A DNA stretch of 64,000 nucleotides from Novosphingobium aureum (GCF_015865035.1 NZ_JADZGI010000001.1:2542001-2606000), one strand, 5' to 3'. Counted from the first letter of the stretch, positions 36,181-44,277 are shown. Notes: a model not told the origin generated them from the letters alone. Numbers and translations are program-made.

Positions 36181-37468
36181 AACGACCACGCGCACGACGC
36201 CGTTCTTCAATCGCCAGACGCTGCACCTGAGGCCGGATCCCGCGCGCGTGGTGCTGCGTCCATTCGAGCCTGCGCCCGAGCCCAGAGCCCTGAACCGGAT
36301 CGACAAGTCGCGAGCTTGCCGCATCTTCGAGCGAATTCTCGCCCTCGATGAAACAGGCGTCGAAACCTTGCTGGCGGCAACGCTCGCGAACTTCAAAGGT
36401 AGACATCGGAACCTGCTCGACATCTTCGATCGGCGAGCGACAGAAATGTCCGGCGCATTTGCTTGCGATCCATCGTTATCCGAAGCGCGGCATCAGTTGA
36501 TCGGCGCCTATTTCCTCAATGAATACAGCTTCGAGGCAGCCGCGCTTTTCAACCCAAGCATTGTTCCGCATCCAGACCAGTTAGGCACCACCGGAGGCCG
36601 ATTCATCCTGAGCGCAAGGGCAGTGGGCGAAGGCCACATTTCGTCACTGACCTTCCGGACCGGCAATGTCGCGGCTGATGGTACCGTTACGATTGATGCC
36701 CCAGAGCGCCTTGCGAGTGTTCCCGAAATTACCGCGCGAGTTGGTGATCGGGTGGAGCTCGCCTTCGATCCCGCCAGCGAGATTACCGAGCGGGTGATCT
36801 TTCCCATCACAGAGCATCAGGCAAATGGTATCGAGGATGCGCGCTTCGTCGCCTTCCAGGACAAGGGCAAGACAACCTACTACGCGACCTACACCGCCTA
36901 TAGCGGCCAGGCGATCAGGTCTGAACTGTTCGAAACCGAGGATTTCGTGTCATTCCGCATGGCGGCGCTCAAAGGTGTAGGCGCACGCAATAAGGGAATG
37001 GCGCTATTCCCTCGGAAGATTGGCGGGCGCTACGCGATGATAGCGCGCCACGACAACGAAAATCTCTACCTCATCTATTCCGACAATTTGCATGAATGGG
37101 GTCCTGGCCAGCCTATCCTCCAGCCTGCGCATGCGTGGGAGTTTATCCAGATCGGCAATTGCGGTTCGCCTATCGAACTGGACGAGGGATGGTTGCTCTT
37201 CACGCACGGTGTCGGCCCGGTCAGACACTATTCGATCGGCGCCGTGCTGCTGGATAAGGAGGATCCCTCCAAGGTCATTGGACGATCCCGCCAACCACTC
37301 ATCCAGCCGGCGGCATCCGAACGCGAAGGCTATGTGCCGAACGTCGTGTACACCTGCGGTGCCATGCAACTGGAGGGCAGAATCGTGCTTCCCTATGCCA
37401 TCTCCGACACCTTTTCGACCTTCGCAACCGTTGAGACTGCAGCGCTGCTCGAACTTCTGAAATCTTGA
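36173..37468 (+). CDS. GH130 family glycoside phosphorylase-like protein
   Basis: A 431-aa five-bladed beta-propeller enzyme. Family signatures are GRFILSARAVGEGHISS, the catalytic-loop ANGIEDARFV (Asp proton donor), TTYYATYTAYSG, GNCGSPIELDEGWLLFTHG and YVPNVVYTCGAM. GH130 enzymes phosphorolyse beta-mannosides (beta-1,4 or beta-1,2). The start is the ATG at 36173 inside the GT4 stop region (a GTG two codons upstream is possible), so expression is coupled to the glycosyltransferase. Together they could build and recycle a mannose-containing oligosaccharide. Substrate is inferred from the family. Confidence 0.88.
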   Translation: MHETTTRTTPFFNRQTLHLRPDPARVVLRPFEPAPEPRALNRIDKSRACRIFERILALDETGVETLLAATLANFKGRHRNLLDIFDRRATEMSGAFACDPSLSEARHQLIGAYFLNEYSFEAAALFNPSIVPHPDQLGTTGGRFILSARAVGEGHISSLTFRTGNVAADGTVTIDAPERLASVPEITARVGDRVELAFDPASEITERVIFPITEHQANGIEDARFVAFQDKGKTTYYATYTAYSGQAIRSELFETEDFVSFRMAALKGVGARNKGMALFPRKIGGRYAMIARHDNENLYLIYSDNLHEWGPGQPILQPAHAWEFIQIGNCGSPIELDEGWLLFTHGVGPVRHYSIGAVLLDKEDPSKVIGRSRQPLIQPAASEREGYVPNVVYTCGAMQLEGRIVLPYAISDTFSTFATVETAALLELLKS

Positions 37469-37479
37469 AAGGAATAAAT

Positions 37480-37656
37480 ATGACCGACAATCCAACAGCA
37501 CACCCGATTGAGGACGCAAGCGATGCCGAACTGGAAGCAATGCAGCGATACGGCATCACGCGCGTGCCCGCTGCAGTTTATCTGGTTGGGCCTTATCGCT
37601 ATTCGAAGCTCGCCGATGCGCTTGCCGAGGCGAAGCGAAGAGAGATCGCATTCTGA
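37480..37656 (+). CDS. 58-aa protein with a VYLVGPYRYSKLADA motif
   Basis: Starts ATG with GAAAGGA seven bases upstream, 11 bp after GH130. The N-terminal half is acidic (EDASDAELEAMQRYG); the C-terminal half YLVGPYRYSKLADALAEAKR is shared in pattern with the C-terminus of the protein at 40576-40947 (YRVGPYNYTDLELAKAELER), so the two belong to one small-protein family. Function unknown; co-transcription with GT4 and GH130 is likely. Confidence 0.65.
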   Translation: MTDNPTAHPIEDASDAELEAMQRYGITRVPAAVYLVGPYRYSKLADALAEAKRREIAF

Positions 37657-37787
37657 GGCGCTCCCTGGAACCTCTGATTGAAAGCCGGGCTGGCCAATTG
37701 TCGTGCAAGCGGCCGGGCCACTCGGCGCCAGACTTGCCATGAACAATTGAGTCCGATCCATGCTCACCGTCCAGGAAAGGACCTCCA

Positions 37788-38054
37788 ATGGAACTTACAT
37801 CCGACCAGTGCCGCGCACAGGAAGCCATTCAATGGGAACGCGCCCAGAGCGAGCCGCTCGAAAACGTCCGGATTGTGGCTCTGAGAGCTGCAATCGCCTG
37901 GGGGCATGAAGCGACGGCAGCAGAACGGCGGGAAGCTCGAAAGCGCCGCACACGCGCGATCGCCGAAATCATGCACGTGCAGCAGCAGCGGAGCGACGAC
38001 CACGACCTACGAAGTTTCAGCGAGAATCCGGATCGCGGTTTCGCGGACGTTTGA
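37788..38054 (+). CDS. 88-aa helical hypothetical protein
   Basis: MELTSDQCRAQEAIQWERAQ..., almost entirely charged helix with Arg/Glu-rich centre (ATAAERREARKRRTRAIAEI). An AGGAAAGGACC ribosome site lies ahead of the ATG. Seven bases before the transglutaminase-like gene, so in the same transcript. No domain recognised. Confidence 0.5.
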   Translation: MELTSDQCRAQEAIQWERAQSEPLENVRIVALRAAIAWGHEATAAERREARKRRTRAIAEIMHVQQQRSDDHDLRSFSENPDRGFADV

Positions 38055-38060
38055 TAGCTC

Positions 38061-38939
38061 ATGGAGGAACTGCTCATCAGGCATCGCACAAGCTACCACT
38101 ATCAGGTGCCGGTTCAGTTCGGGCCGCACCGGCTTATGCTTCGGCCGCGCGAAAGCTGCGAGGTCCGCCTCAAGACATTCGATCTCACGGTCCTCCCGCA
38201 AGCTCAGGTGTCCTGGGCGCATGACGTCTTCGGGAATGCCGTCGCGACAGCGGTGTTCGCGGACCTGACCGACGAGCTCGTCATCGAAAGCTCCGCGCGC
38301 GTGCAACTCGAAGCGGCCGCATGGCCCGTGTTCGACATAGCGGCGTCCGCAATTTCCTACCCCTTCCTCTACGCTGACGACGAATGGACCGACCTCGGTG
38401 CCCTGACCGTGCAGAGTTATCCTGATCCGGACAGCAGATTGCGCAATTGGGCACAGGCGTTCGTTGGTGGCAATCCGACCGATACACTGGCCATGCTCAA
38501 GGATCTGAGCGCTGGCGTGACCGGGTGGATCGCATACCAGTCGCGCGAGGATCAGGGTACTCAGTCGCCAGAGCAAACCTTGAACCGCGGCTGGGGCTCG
38601 TGCCGGGATTTTGCTGTGCTGTTTGTCGAAGCGGCCAGAAGCCTCGGCTTCGGGGCGAGGATCATTTCCGGCTATCTCCACAATCCGGATCAAATTCTGG
38701 ACGGCACTTCGGGGGCCGGGTCGACGCACGCCTGGGCAGAAGTTTTTGTGCCGGGAGCCGGATGGATCCCCTTCGATCCGACCAACCGCAGCGTTGGCGG
38801 GGCCAATCTCGTGCCTGTGGCAGTAGCCCGCGAAATCGGGCAAACAATTCCGGTCGCCGGAACCTATGTGGGCTTGTCGGGACTGGTGGATGCGATGAAC
38901 GTCGAGGTCTCCGTCGTCTCTTCGGACGTTTGCTCCTGA
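38061..38939 (+). CDS. transglutaminase-like cysteine protease family protein
   Basis: A 292-aa protein with the bacterial transglutaminase N-terminal domain (LLIRHRTSYHYQVPVQFGPH, LMLRPRES) and a papain-like core carrying Cys in WGSCRDFAVLF, His in GSTHAWAEVFVPGAGW and Asp in PFDPTN. Cytosolic (no signal peptide). Such proteins probably act as peptidases or amide-transferring enzymes; in many genomes they sit in gene clusters with unknown peptide or stress functions. The last 76 bp overlap tail-to-tail with nhaA on the other strand. Confidence 0.85.
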   Translation: MEELLIRHRTSYHYQVPVQFGPHRLMLRPRESCEVRLKTFDLTVLPQAQVSWAHDVFGNAVATAVFADLTDELVIESSARVQLEAAAWPVFDIAASAISYPFLYADDEWTDLGALTVQSYPDPDSRLRNWAQAFVGGNPTDTLAMLKDLSAGVTGWIAYQSREDQGTQSPEQTLNRGWGSCRDFAVLFVEAARSLGFGARIISGYLHNPDQILDGTSGAGSTHAWAEVFVPGAGWIPFDPTNRSVGGANLVPVAVAREIGQTIPVAGTYVGLSGLVDAMNVEVSVVSSDVCS

Positions 38940-40129
38940 TTTCTCGATGTCCACCAGAACAGGATCAGCAGCCCGATTGTCGCGGACATCGCCGACCCCA
39001 GGAAAACTCCCAGCTTGGCAGCCGGCAGCAATGCCGAAGTGAAAGCCAGGTTCGAAATGAAGATGGACATCGTGAAGCCGATTCCCGTCAGAAAGGCTCC
39101 GGCCACCAGCAATATCCAGTCGAGCCCGTTACCGAGTGTTGCGACACGGAAGCGCACCGCCAACCATGCGAACAGCAGGACACCTGTCGGTTTGCCGACC
39201 ACCAGGCCCGCGAAGATGGCAGCGGAGACCCGCTGGTCCAGATCGACTCCCGAAAATGCCACACCGGCGTTGGCCAGTGCAAAAATAGGCATGACCGCAA
39301 ACCCGACCCAAGGGTGCAGCATCATTTCCAGGCGTTCCAAGGGAGAGAGCGATTCCTCGATCGCACGCCCGGTTTCCCTCAGATCATGGCGTTCCGATGT
39401 GTCGCCGCTCCAATGCTCGCCAGTTGGGTAGGCCGTCAATTTACTCATGATGGAACGTAGACGCTCATCCCCAACCCACGCGCGGGCGGGGGTCATCAAG
39501 CCGAGAATTACGCCGGCAATTGTCGCATGAAGACCGGAGGCATCGAAGCATAGCCAGATGCCACCGCCGAGCACAAAATAGACCGGGATGCTCCTGATTC
39601 CTATGCGAGCGGAAATCGCCACAACGCCAAGACTAAGCATTGCCAGGCCAAGCGCACCGAAGTTCAGTGTCTCACCATATGCGACCGCAACGACGGATAT
39701 GGCGCCAACGTCATCGAAGATCGCCAGAGAAACCAGAAATATCCGCAACTGCGCAGGTATGGATGATCCAAACAGCGCAAGGCCGCCGATTACAAAGGCC
39801 GTATCGGTCGCCATCACGGTTCCCCAGCCGTGTACACCGGGCTGCCCGTTCATGAGGACGAGATAGATGGAGACGGGAACCGCCATGCCGCCGAGCGCGG
39901 CCAGGAAGGGCAAGGCCGCGGCTCGCGGATTGCGGAGCTCGCCCAGAGCGAATTCCCGCTTGAGTTCGAGCGAGACGATGAAAAAGAACAAGGTCATCAA
40001 GGCATCGTTGATCCAATGGTGCAACGAGCGGGTGAAATCCAGCTGACCCACCTGAAGGCCTATCGGCATCTTCCAGAAGTTCAGGAAAGGGGCGGAGAAG
40101 GGCGAGTTGGCCAACACCAGTGCGACCAT
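38864..40129 (-). CDS. nhaA: Na+/H+ antiporter NhaA (N-terminus probably frameshifted)
   Basis: Inner-membrane antiporter exporting Na+ (or Li+) for H+. Family features: HHWINDALMTLFFFIVSLELKREF, GWGTVMATDTAFVIGGLAL, LRIFLVSLAIFDDVGAI (the paired Asp of the ion site) and the TM XI GIGFTMSIFI. From the ATG at 40129 the protein begins in the middle of TM1 (MVALVLANSP). Upstream codons in the same frame encode the missing helix (RFLKIEAAAGGLLLL) and a polar N-terminus, but contain no ATG, GTG or TTG before a stop. One deleted base near 40248 would join an ATG at 40258. Function may be lost or the sequence may contain an error. Confidence 0.85.
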   Translation of the reverse strand: MVALVLANSPFSAPFLNFWKMPIGLQVGQLDFTRSLHHWINDALMTLFFFIVSLELKREFALGELRNPRAAALPFLAALGGMAVPVSIYLVLMNGQPGVHGWGTVMATDTAFVIGGLALFGSSIPAQLRIFLVSLAIFDDVGAISVVAVAYGETLNFGALGLAMLSLGVVAISARIGIRSIPVYFVLGGGIWLCFDASGLHATIAGVILGLMTPARAWVGDERLRSIMSKLTAYPTGEHWSGDTSERHDLRETGRAIEESLSPLERLEMMLHPWVGFAVMPIFALANAGVAFSGVDLDQRVSAAIFAGLVVGKPTGVLLFAWLAVRFRVATLGNGLDWILLVAGAFLTGIGFTMSIFISNLAFTSALLPAAKLGVFLGSAMSATIGLLILFWWTSRNQEQTSEETTETSTFIASTSPDKPT

Positions 40130-40289
40130 GGCGCAAAGGAGTAACAGTCCCCCTGCCGCAGCCTCAATCTTGAGGAAGCGCGCAAATGGCCTGGTTACGC
40201 GATCGGCGACTTCGATCGGAAGACCCTGGTTCCTGTTCTTATCGATAATGTTCCATGCCTCGTCGGAAGGTCAAAATCGGAGGGCGCGA

Positions 40290-40526
40290 TCAGTGAGGCG
40301 CACCGCGAGCGATTTCCTTTTCGATCATCCTGACGAACATGTCGCCATATTGTTCGGTTGAACTGTAGTCTTGCTCGTATTCCCCAACGTTATGGCCGGA
40401 GCCGAAGGCTGACTTCAAGCGCTCGAGAATTTCGGGCTGGCTCTCTGCAAGAAAGCAGATCAACGACTGAAGAATCCTGGCATGCGCGAGTACTCTGCGC
40501 TCCAGCTCGGTTGCTTCGGCTTCCAT
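40290..40526 (-). CDS. 78-aa helical hypothetical protein
   Basis: MEAEATELERRVLAHARILQ... continues as two amphipathic helices and ends VRMIEKEIARGAPH. The ATG at 40526 follows AAAAGGAAACGAAA. Upstream of nhaA on the same strand and downstream of two other small genes, so perhaps one transcript with them. No domain recognised. Confidence 0.55.
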   Translation of the reverse strand: MEAEATELERRVLAHARILQSLICFLAESQPEILERLKSAFGSGHNVGEYEQDYSSTEQYGDMFVRMIEKEIARGAPH

Positions 40527-40575
40527 TTTCGTTTCCTTTTTCGTTCCTGGTGCGGAGACTGTCACTGAAGCTGGC

Positions 40576-40947
40576 CTATCGGGCAGATCGCTGGCGCTCC
40601 AATTCAGCCTTTGCGAGCTCGAGGTCCGTATAATTGTAAGGACCGACCCGGTAGTTCGTCACGGTACTCGCTGTGATCCCGGCTGGGATCTCCGGCTCGT
40701 GCGGACTGCGCGCGTTTCTTTCGACCGCACCTTCCCGAAATCCTTGTGGTCGGCTTGACGTAGATGTCACTGCCGGGGGATCTTGCTCGCGACAAACGGC
40801 AAACATGTCCTTCAACAAGGCAAGCTGATCGGAAATCCGTTCCAGCGCAGAGATCTCACGTTCCTGAAAGGTAAGTGCGGCGCGTCTCTCGACGAGCTCC
40901 GCCGGAGGTTCCGCATCGAAGGGAAAACCGGGAGATTGCTCTTTCAT
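40576..40947 (-). CDS. small protein with C-terminal YRVGPYNYTDL motif
   Basis: A 123-aa protein beginning MKEQSPGFPFDAEPP; a central helix (EREISALERISDQLALLKDM), a Ser/Pro-rich linker, and the C-terminal YRVGPYNYTDLELAKAELER that recalls the 58-aa protein at 37480-37656. The start at 40947 is 13 bp after the stop of the upstream 55-aa gene. Function unknown; the shared motif suggests a small-protein family in this cargo region. Confidence 0.6.
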   Translation of the reverse strand: MKEQSPGFPFDAEPPAELVERRAALTFQEREISALERISDQLALLKDMFAVCREQDPPAVTSTSSRPQGFREGAVERNARSPHEPEIPAGITASTVTNYRVGPYNYTDLELAKAELERQRSAR

Positions 40948-40960
40948 CGCCCGACGCCTC

Positions 40961-41128
40961 TCATTTCCAATGATATCGCGGCAGGCCGGCGTCATGCCGA
41001 TATTGGCCGATGCGCTTCGCATAATATTCCACCAGATCGAAGTAGGTCTGCCGATCTTCGGGCCCCTCCGACCGCCGCGCATTGACGAGGGCACGTTGAT
41101 GGTTGGCGTAAAGCTGATTGAGATCCAT
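40961..41128 (-). CDS. 55-aa hypothetical protein
   Basis: MDLNQLYANHQRALVNARRS... to GLPRYHWK, mostly helical with frequent Arg and Tyr. An AAAGGAG lies eight bases before the ATG, good support for such a short gene. The helix pattern resembles short stress-region proteins of sphingomonads and rhizobia, but I cannot name it. Same strand as its small neighbours. Confidence 0.6.
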   Translation of the reverse strand: MDLNQLYANHQRALVNARRSEGPEDRQTYFDLVEYYAKRIGQYRHDAGLPRYHWK

Positions 41129-41193
41129 CACTGCTCCTTTCCTGGTTGGAGCCACCCAATGGGGGATTTCCCGCCGGGCGAGTTTACTTCTGA

Positions 41194-41400
41194 TCAGGCC
41201 TTCTTCAGGTCCACGGCGCAAATTTCGCCATCATGGTCAGATTGCGTATCGTACCCGTAGCGGTCATTCTGCTTCGGCAATTGAGCTTTGTCCTGGAGAT
41301 CGGCCCACCTGAAAGGCAAGGGGCCGCCACCCTTCTCGGGTGCAATGAAGCCCGTGCCAGTTGTATCATTGTAGTGGCTGACCTTCCCGTGCTGGGTCAT
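41194..41400 (-). CDS. cold-shock-domain-like protein
   Basis: A 68-aa OB-fold-like protein: MTQHGKVSHYNDTTGTGFIAPEKG matches the opening of cold-shock proteins (G-x-V-x(n)-K/T-G-x-GFI-x-P), though the RNP1 aromatic motif is altered (FI-AP instead of GFGFI) and RNP2 (VFVH) is replaced by PFRWADL. A single-strand nucleic-acid-binding role is inferred but weakened by these changes. Start chosen at 41400, 11 bases after GGAAGGA; an ATG three codons upstream is possible. Confidence 0.6.
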   Translation of the reverse strand: MTQHGKVSHYNDTTGTGFIAPEKGGGPLPFRWADLQDKAQLPKQNDRYGYDTQSDHDGEICAVDLKKA

Positions 41401-41620
41401 CACGCGCATTCCTTCCGCTCTGGGAGAGCCCTGATGGGCTGCATCCGCAGCTAAAGGCGTAAAAGAAGGAAAGAGGCGTTTCGGCTACGCCAGTCACCGT
41501 CGTTCGCAACAGGTAGCTATTGTGAAATGGAGTGCGCCACCGCAAAAAACAAGGTCGAAGTGAGAATATTGAGACGATGGGGCGCCTTCTCCTACGAAGG
41601 GCTCGAATGGGCCATATTTC

Positions 41621-43438
41621 TCAAAGTTGGTATTTCCAGACCAGCAACACCGAAAGCGTGCAAATCATCAGCAGGACAAGGGGCAGCCCGGCGCGCACAT
41701 AATCCCGGAAATGATACCCGCCCGCGCTCATGATCAGGATGTTCGTCTGGTAGGCGATGGGAGTGGCATAACACAGGTTGCAACCGAACAGCACGGCAAG
41801 AACCAGTGGCTCCGCCGGTATGGCAAGCTTTTCGGCCAGGCTCACCGCGATGGGCGTGCCTACCGCTGCAGCCGCTGTGTTTGACGAGAAATTGGTGAGC
41901 AATGTCGCAAAGGCCATCATGATCGCCAGGACTACCGCTCCTGGAAAGCCCTGCATCCCAAGCGCAAGCGAACTGCCAAGCCACTCCGCTGCGCCCGTTT
42001 CCAGTAATGCCCGGCCAAGCGCGATGCTGGCAGCGACAAGCACGATAACTTTGGCGCTCAAGGCCTGGCCCAACCGATCGAACTTCACGCATCCCGTCGC
42101 CAGCATGACGATCGATCCGGCAAGGGCCGCGACTGCAATGGGGACAAGATGCAGCGCCGCAAGCAGGACAACTCCCGCAAATATCAGCAAGGCAGGGCCA
42201 GCCTTCGCCGTACGCGGAATTTCCGCTGCGCCCTCAAGCATCATTGTGCCTTCGCTGATCTGGATTTGGTCCAACGCAGCGCTGCCACCCTGGACCCACA
42301 GCACATCGCCAACTTCCAAGCGTTCAACGTCGGCCCTGGACCTGCCAGGAAAAAGCGCTTGTTCCGGATGATGAAGCCCCATGACTGCAACGCCATAACG
42401 GTCGATGACTTGTGCTGATCTGATAGTCTGCCCGATGAGCGAGGAATCCGCTCCAATGACGAGCTCCGCCATCACCTGGCCTTCACCCTTGTCTCCGGCA
42501 AAGGTCTCGACGGTCTCCATCATTGCCGGGCGCACGAGGGGCATTTTCATCGCCGAACTGAGTTCCTGTAACTCGGCGCTTGTGCCCTCGACCTCTATGG
42601 CATCGCCAAATTCTACAATGAACCGAGAATCGGACTGCAAGCTGCCCTTGCGAACAGCCCCGACCACTTCAAGCGCCCCATCGAACCTTTTGCGCAGAGC
42701 CTTCAGGGATTGGCCGATTGCAGGCGAGGCTTCCCGTGGGAAGAGCATGGACCGAAATCGACGAGTCAACTGCTCGTCATCCGCGCTGTGAGCAGGCAGC
42801 AGGCGCGGCATGACAAGCCAGAGGTATGGCAGCGCAACCAGGGCGGCGAGAAGCGCCACATCGGTAAAATGGAATATGCCAAATCGGGGAAGGCCAAGAT
42901 CCTCTGCAATGGAAACCACCAGCAGATTGGTGGAGGTTCCGATCGTAGTTGCCATCCCGCCGATCAGAATGGCGCAATTCATCGGCATCAACGTCTTTGA
43001 TGCAGGTACACCAGCGCGGATGGCCAGGTTGATCATGATCGGCATGGTCAGGACGAGCACCGGCGTGTCATTCACGAACATGCTCATGAGGCCACCGACC
43101 ACGAGCGAGAACAGAAGACCCAGCAATCTGCTGAACTTCCACAGACGCGTGAGCAAACGTCCTGCCGGTTCAAGTGCACCCGTAACAACCAGCCCGCGCC
43201 CGAGGATCATCAGGGCGCAAATTGCGATCAGCGCTTCATGGCCAAATCCGCCAAAGGCAATTTCCAACCCGGTGTACGAACCATCATGCTCGATCGGGAA
43301 AAAATAGGCGCCAACCGCGAGCACGGCGATCAGAACGAGCGAGACAATCTCTATCCGGATACGGCCGCTCGCAAAAAACCAGAACGCCGTTACCGCGATC
43401 AACATCGCTCCGATCGCATGTGGGGACGGAGCAATCAA
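41621..43438 (-). CDS. SLC13/DASS-type permease with RCK_C (TrkA-C) domain
   Basis: A 605-aa inner-membrane transporter. N-terminal bundle with GHEALIAICALMILGRGL and FVNDTPVLVLTMPIMINLA, the hallmark NDTP/S motif after a hairpin, followed by NCAILIGGMATTIGTSTNLLV; a central soluble region (about 210-390) contains two TrkA-C-like halves (SLIGQTIRSAQVIDRYGVAV); the second bundle repeats the motif (NFSSNTAAAAVGTPIA). Family members move sulfate, dicarboxylates or arsenite-like anions; substrate unknown here. Starts with TTG at 43438, overlapping a 48-aa gene's stop (TTGA). Confidence 0.85.
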   Translation of the reverse strand: MIAPSPHAIGAMLIAVTAFWFFASGRIRIEIVSLVLIAVLAVGAYFFPIEHDGSYTGLEIAFGGFGHEALIAICALMILGRGLVVTGALEPAGRLLTRLWKFSRLLGLLFSLVVGGLMSMFVNDTPVLVLTMPIMINLAIRAGVPASKTLMPMNCAILIGGMATTIGTSTNLLVVSIAEDLGLPRFGIFHFTDVALLAALVALPYLWLVMPRLLPAHSADDEQLTRRFRSMLFPREASPAIGQSLKALRKRFDGALEVVGAVRKGSLQSDSRFIVEFGDAIEVEGTSAELQELSSAMKMPLVRPAMMETVETFAGDKGEGQVMAELVIGADSSLIGQTIRSAQVIDRYGVAVMGLHHPEQALFPGRSRADVERLEVGDVLWVQGGSAALDQIQISEGTMMLEGAAEIPRTAKAGPALLIFAGVVLLAALHLVPIAVAALAGSIVMLATGCVKFDRLGQALSAKVIVLVAASIALGRALLETGAAEWLGSSLALGMQGFPGAVVLAIMMAFATLLTNFSSNTAAAAVGTPIAVSLAEKLAIPAEPLVLAVLFGCNLCYATPIAYQTNILIMSAGGYHFRDYVRAGLPLVLLMICTLSVLLVWKYQL

Positions 43439-43581
43439 AAAACTCTCCCTGCTTGAATATCAACGGGAACCTGTAGGAACGCACTGTCGCCACGGCCGAC
43501 GCGTTCCTGCACCATCACCGTCGTAGCCTGCCATTCGTCGAGAAATTCGCTGACGTGCTGTGCTGTGGACTTCGTTGACAT
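43435..43581 (-). CDS. 48-aa protein coupled to the SLC13 permease
   Basis: An ATG at 43581 opens a frame MSTKSTAQHVSEFLDEWQAT... ending AGRVF. Its TGA (43435-43437) overlaps the TTG start of the permease, so the weak TTG would depend on translation of this small gene. Amino-acid composition is protein-like (no Arg/Pro excess). No motif recognised; a small regulatory or leader protein is possible. Confidence 0.4.
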   Translation of the reverse strand: MSTKSTAQHVSEFLDEWQATTVMVQERVGRGDSAFLQVPVDIQAGRVF

Positions 43582-44108
43582 GTGGCACGGGCTAGCACGC
43601 TTCGACATTAGCGGCGGGCAAAATATGCGAGCAACTGTGTCTTCGGTAAATCGCGGCCGAGATCAGTCAATCGGGCGCACCCATTAATCGATGAACGTAA
43701 GACAAGTTTTGAAGGCCTCAGCTTCAGCCTTGAACGGCGGCTATGGCGGCGAAAGCCGACATGATCGGTGGACCTGAGCGCAGTCAGGACATGACGGCTA
43801 ACTGGAGGCCGGAGACGGCCCGTGAGCGTCTCAGAATGGTCGGCTGCCGCCCCACGCGAGAGTCGGCTATCCCGGGACCCCAGCTCTAAACCGGACGGGC
43901 GCCTACCGGCCCATTGCTGCCTTGGTCGGACACAAGTGTCCGATCGCCGAATTGCTAAATCCGAGGCGCGAAGGTGAGCAATCGTTCCGGTCCCAGTTCG
44001 ACGGCATGCCGTTCGAGCCATTCAGCAAAGCTCTGTATCCATAGCCCCGTGAGCCCCACGCCCTGACATCACGTTGAAAGAATGACACTTTTTCCAAACC
44101 CCACGAAG
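43582..44108. other. no convincing gene at the right end of the element
   Basis: About 530 bp. A 137-codon minus-strand frame (43608-44021) is Arg/Ser/Leu-heavy and without motifs; I do not call it. The stretch may be a decayed transposase or integrase remnant, which is common near the distal end of integrated elements. Confidence 0.45.
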
Positions 44109-44140
44109 ACAGGGGTTGTAGGTTCGGTGTGAACCTTACA
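44109..44140. repeat. right internal att-arm-like repeat
   Basis: Contains AGGTTC-ggtgt-GAACCT (44120-44136) preceded by acagggg. Its first 29 bases match 24 of 29 positions of the left repeat (14586-14614) in the same orientation. It sits 85 bp before the right 52-bp repeat; in the excised circle the two would flank attP at nearly equal distance. Confidence 0.55.
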
Positions 44141-44225
44141 CCGTGAACAAATCAAGAATACAGGGTAATAAACGGCAAGAACGCCCGACGAGAAAGCGCG
44201 GAAAACTGCCAAAAATGCGCAGGTA

Positions 44226-44277
44226 CACTGTCTTCGGGAGGCAGGGGCCGGAGGTTCGAATCCTCTCTCCCCGACCA
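44226..44277 (+). repeat. attR: 52-bp tRNA-Pro 3' fragment
   Basis: Exact copy of 14450-14501. It lacks the tRNA 5' part, so it is not a functional tRNA. This is the original chromosomal 3' end displaced by the insertion. Confidence 0.95.

Larger units (their letters stand above)
14450..44277. mobile_element. integrative mobilizable element inserted in tRNA-Pro
   Basis: Bounded by exact 52-bp direct repeats of the tRNA-Pro 3' end. It has a tyrosine integrase and HTH gene next to the tRNA, a RepA-like helicase, a serine recombinase, a MobA/MobL-type relaxase, a type I restriction-modification operon and stress or glycan cargo. No VirB/Tra secretion genes are seen, so transfer would need a helper. 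About 29.8 kb in total. Confidence 0.92.

Noticed and set aside
43608..44021. A 137-codon minus-strand frame near the right end of the element
   Set aside because: Arg/Ser-heavy, no recognisable domain; may be a relic but not a supported gene.
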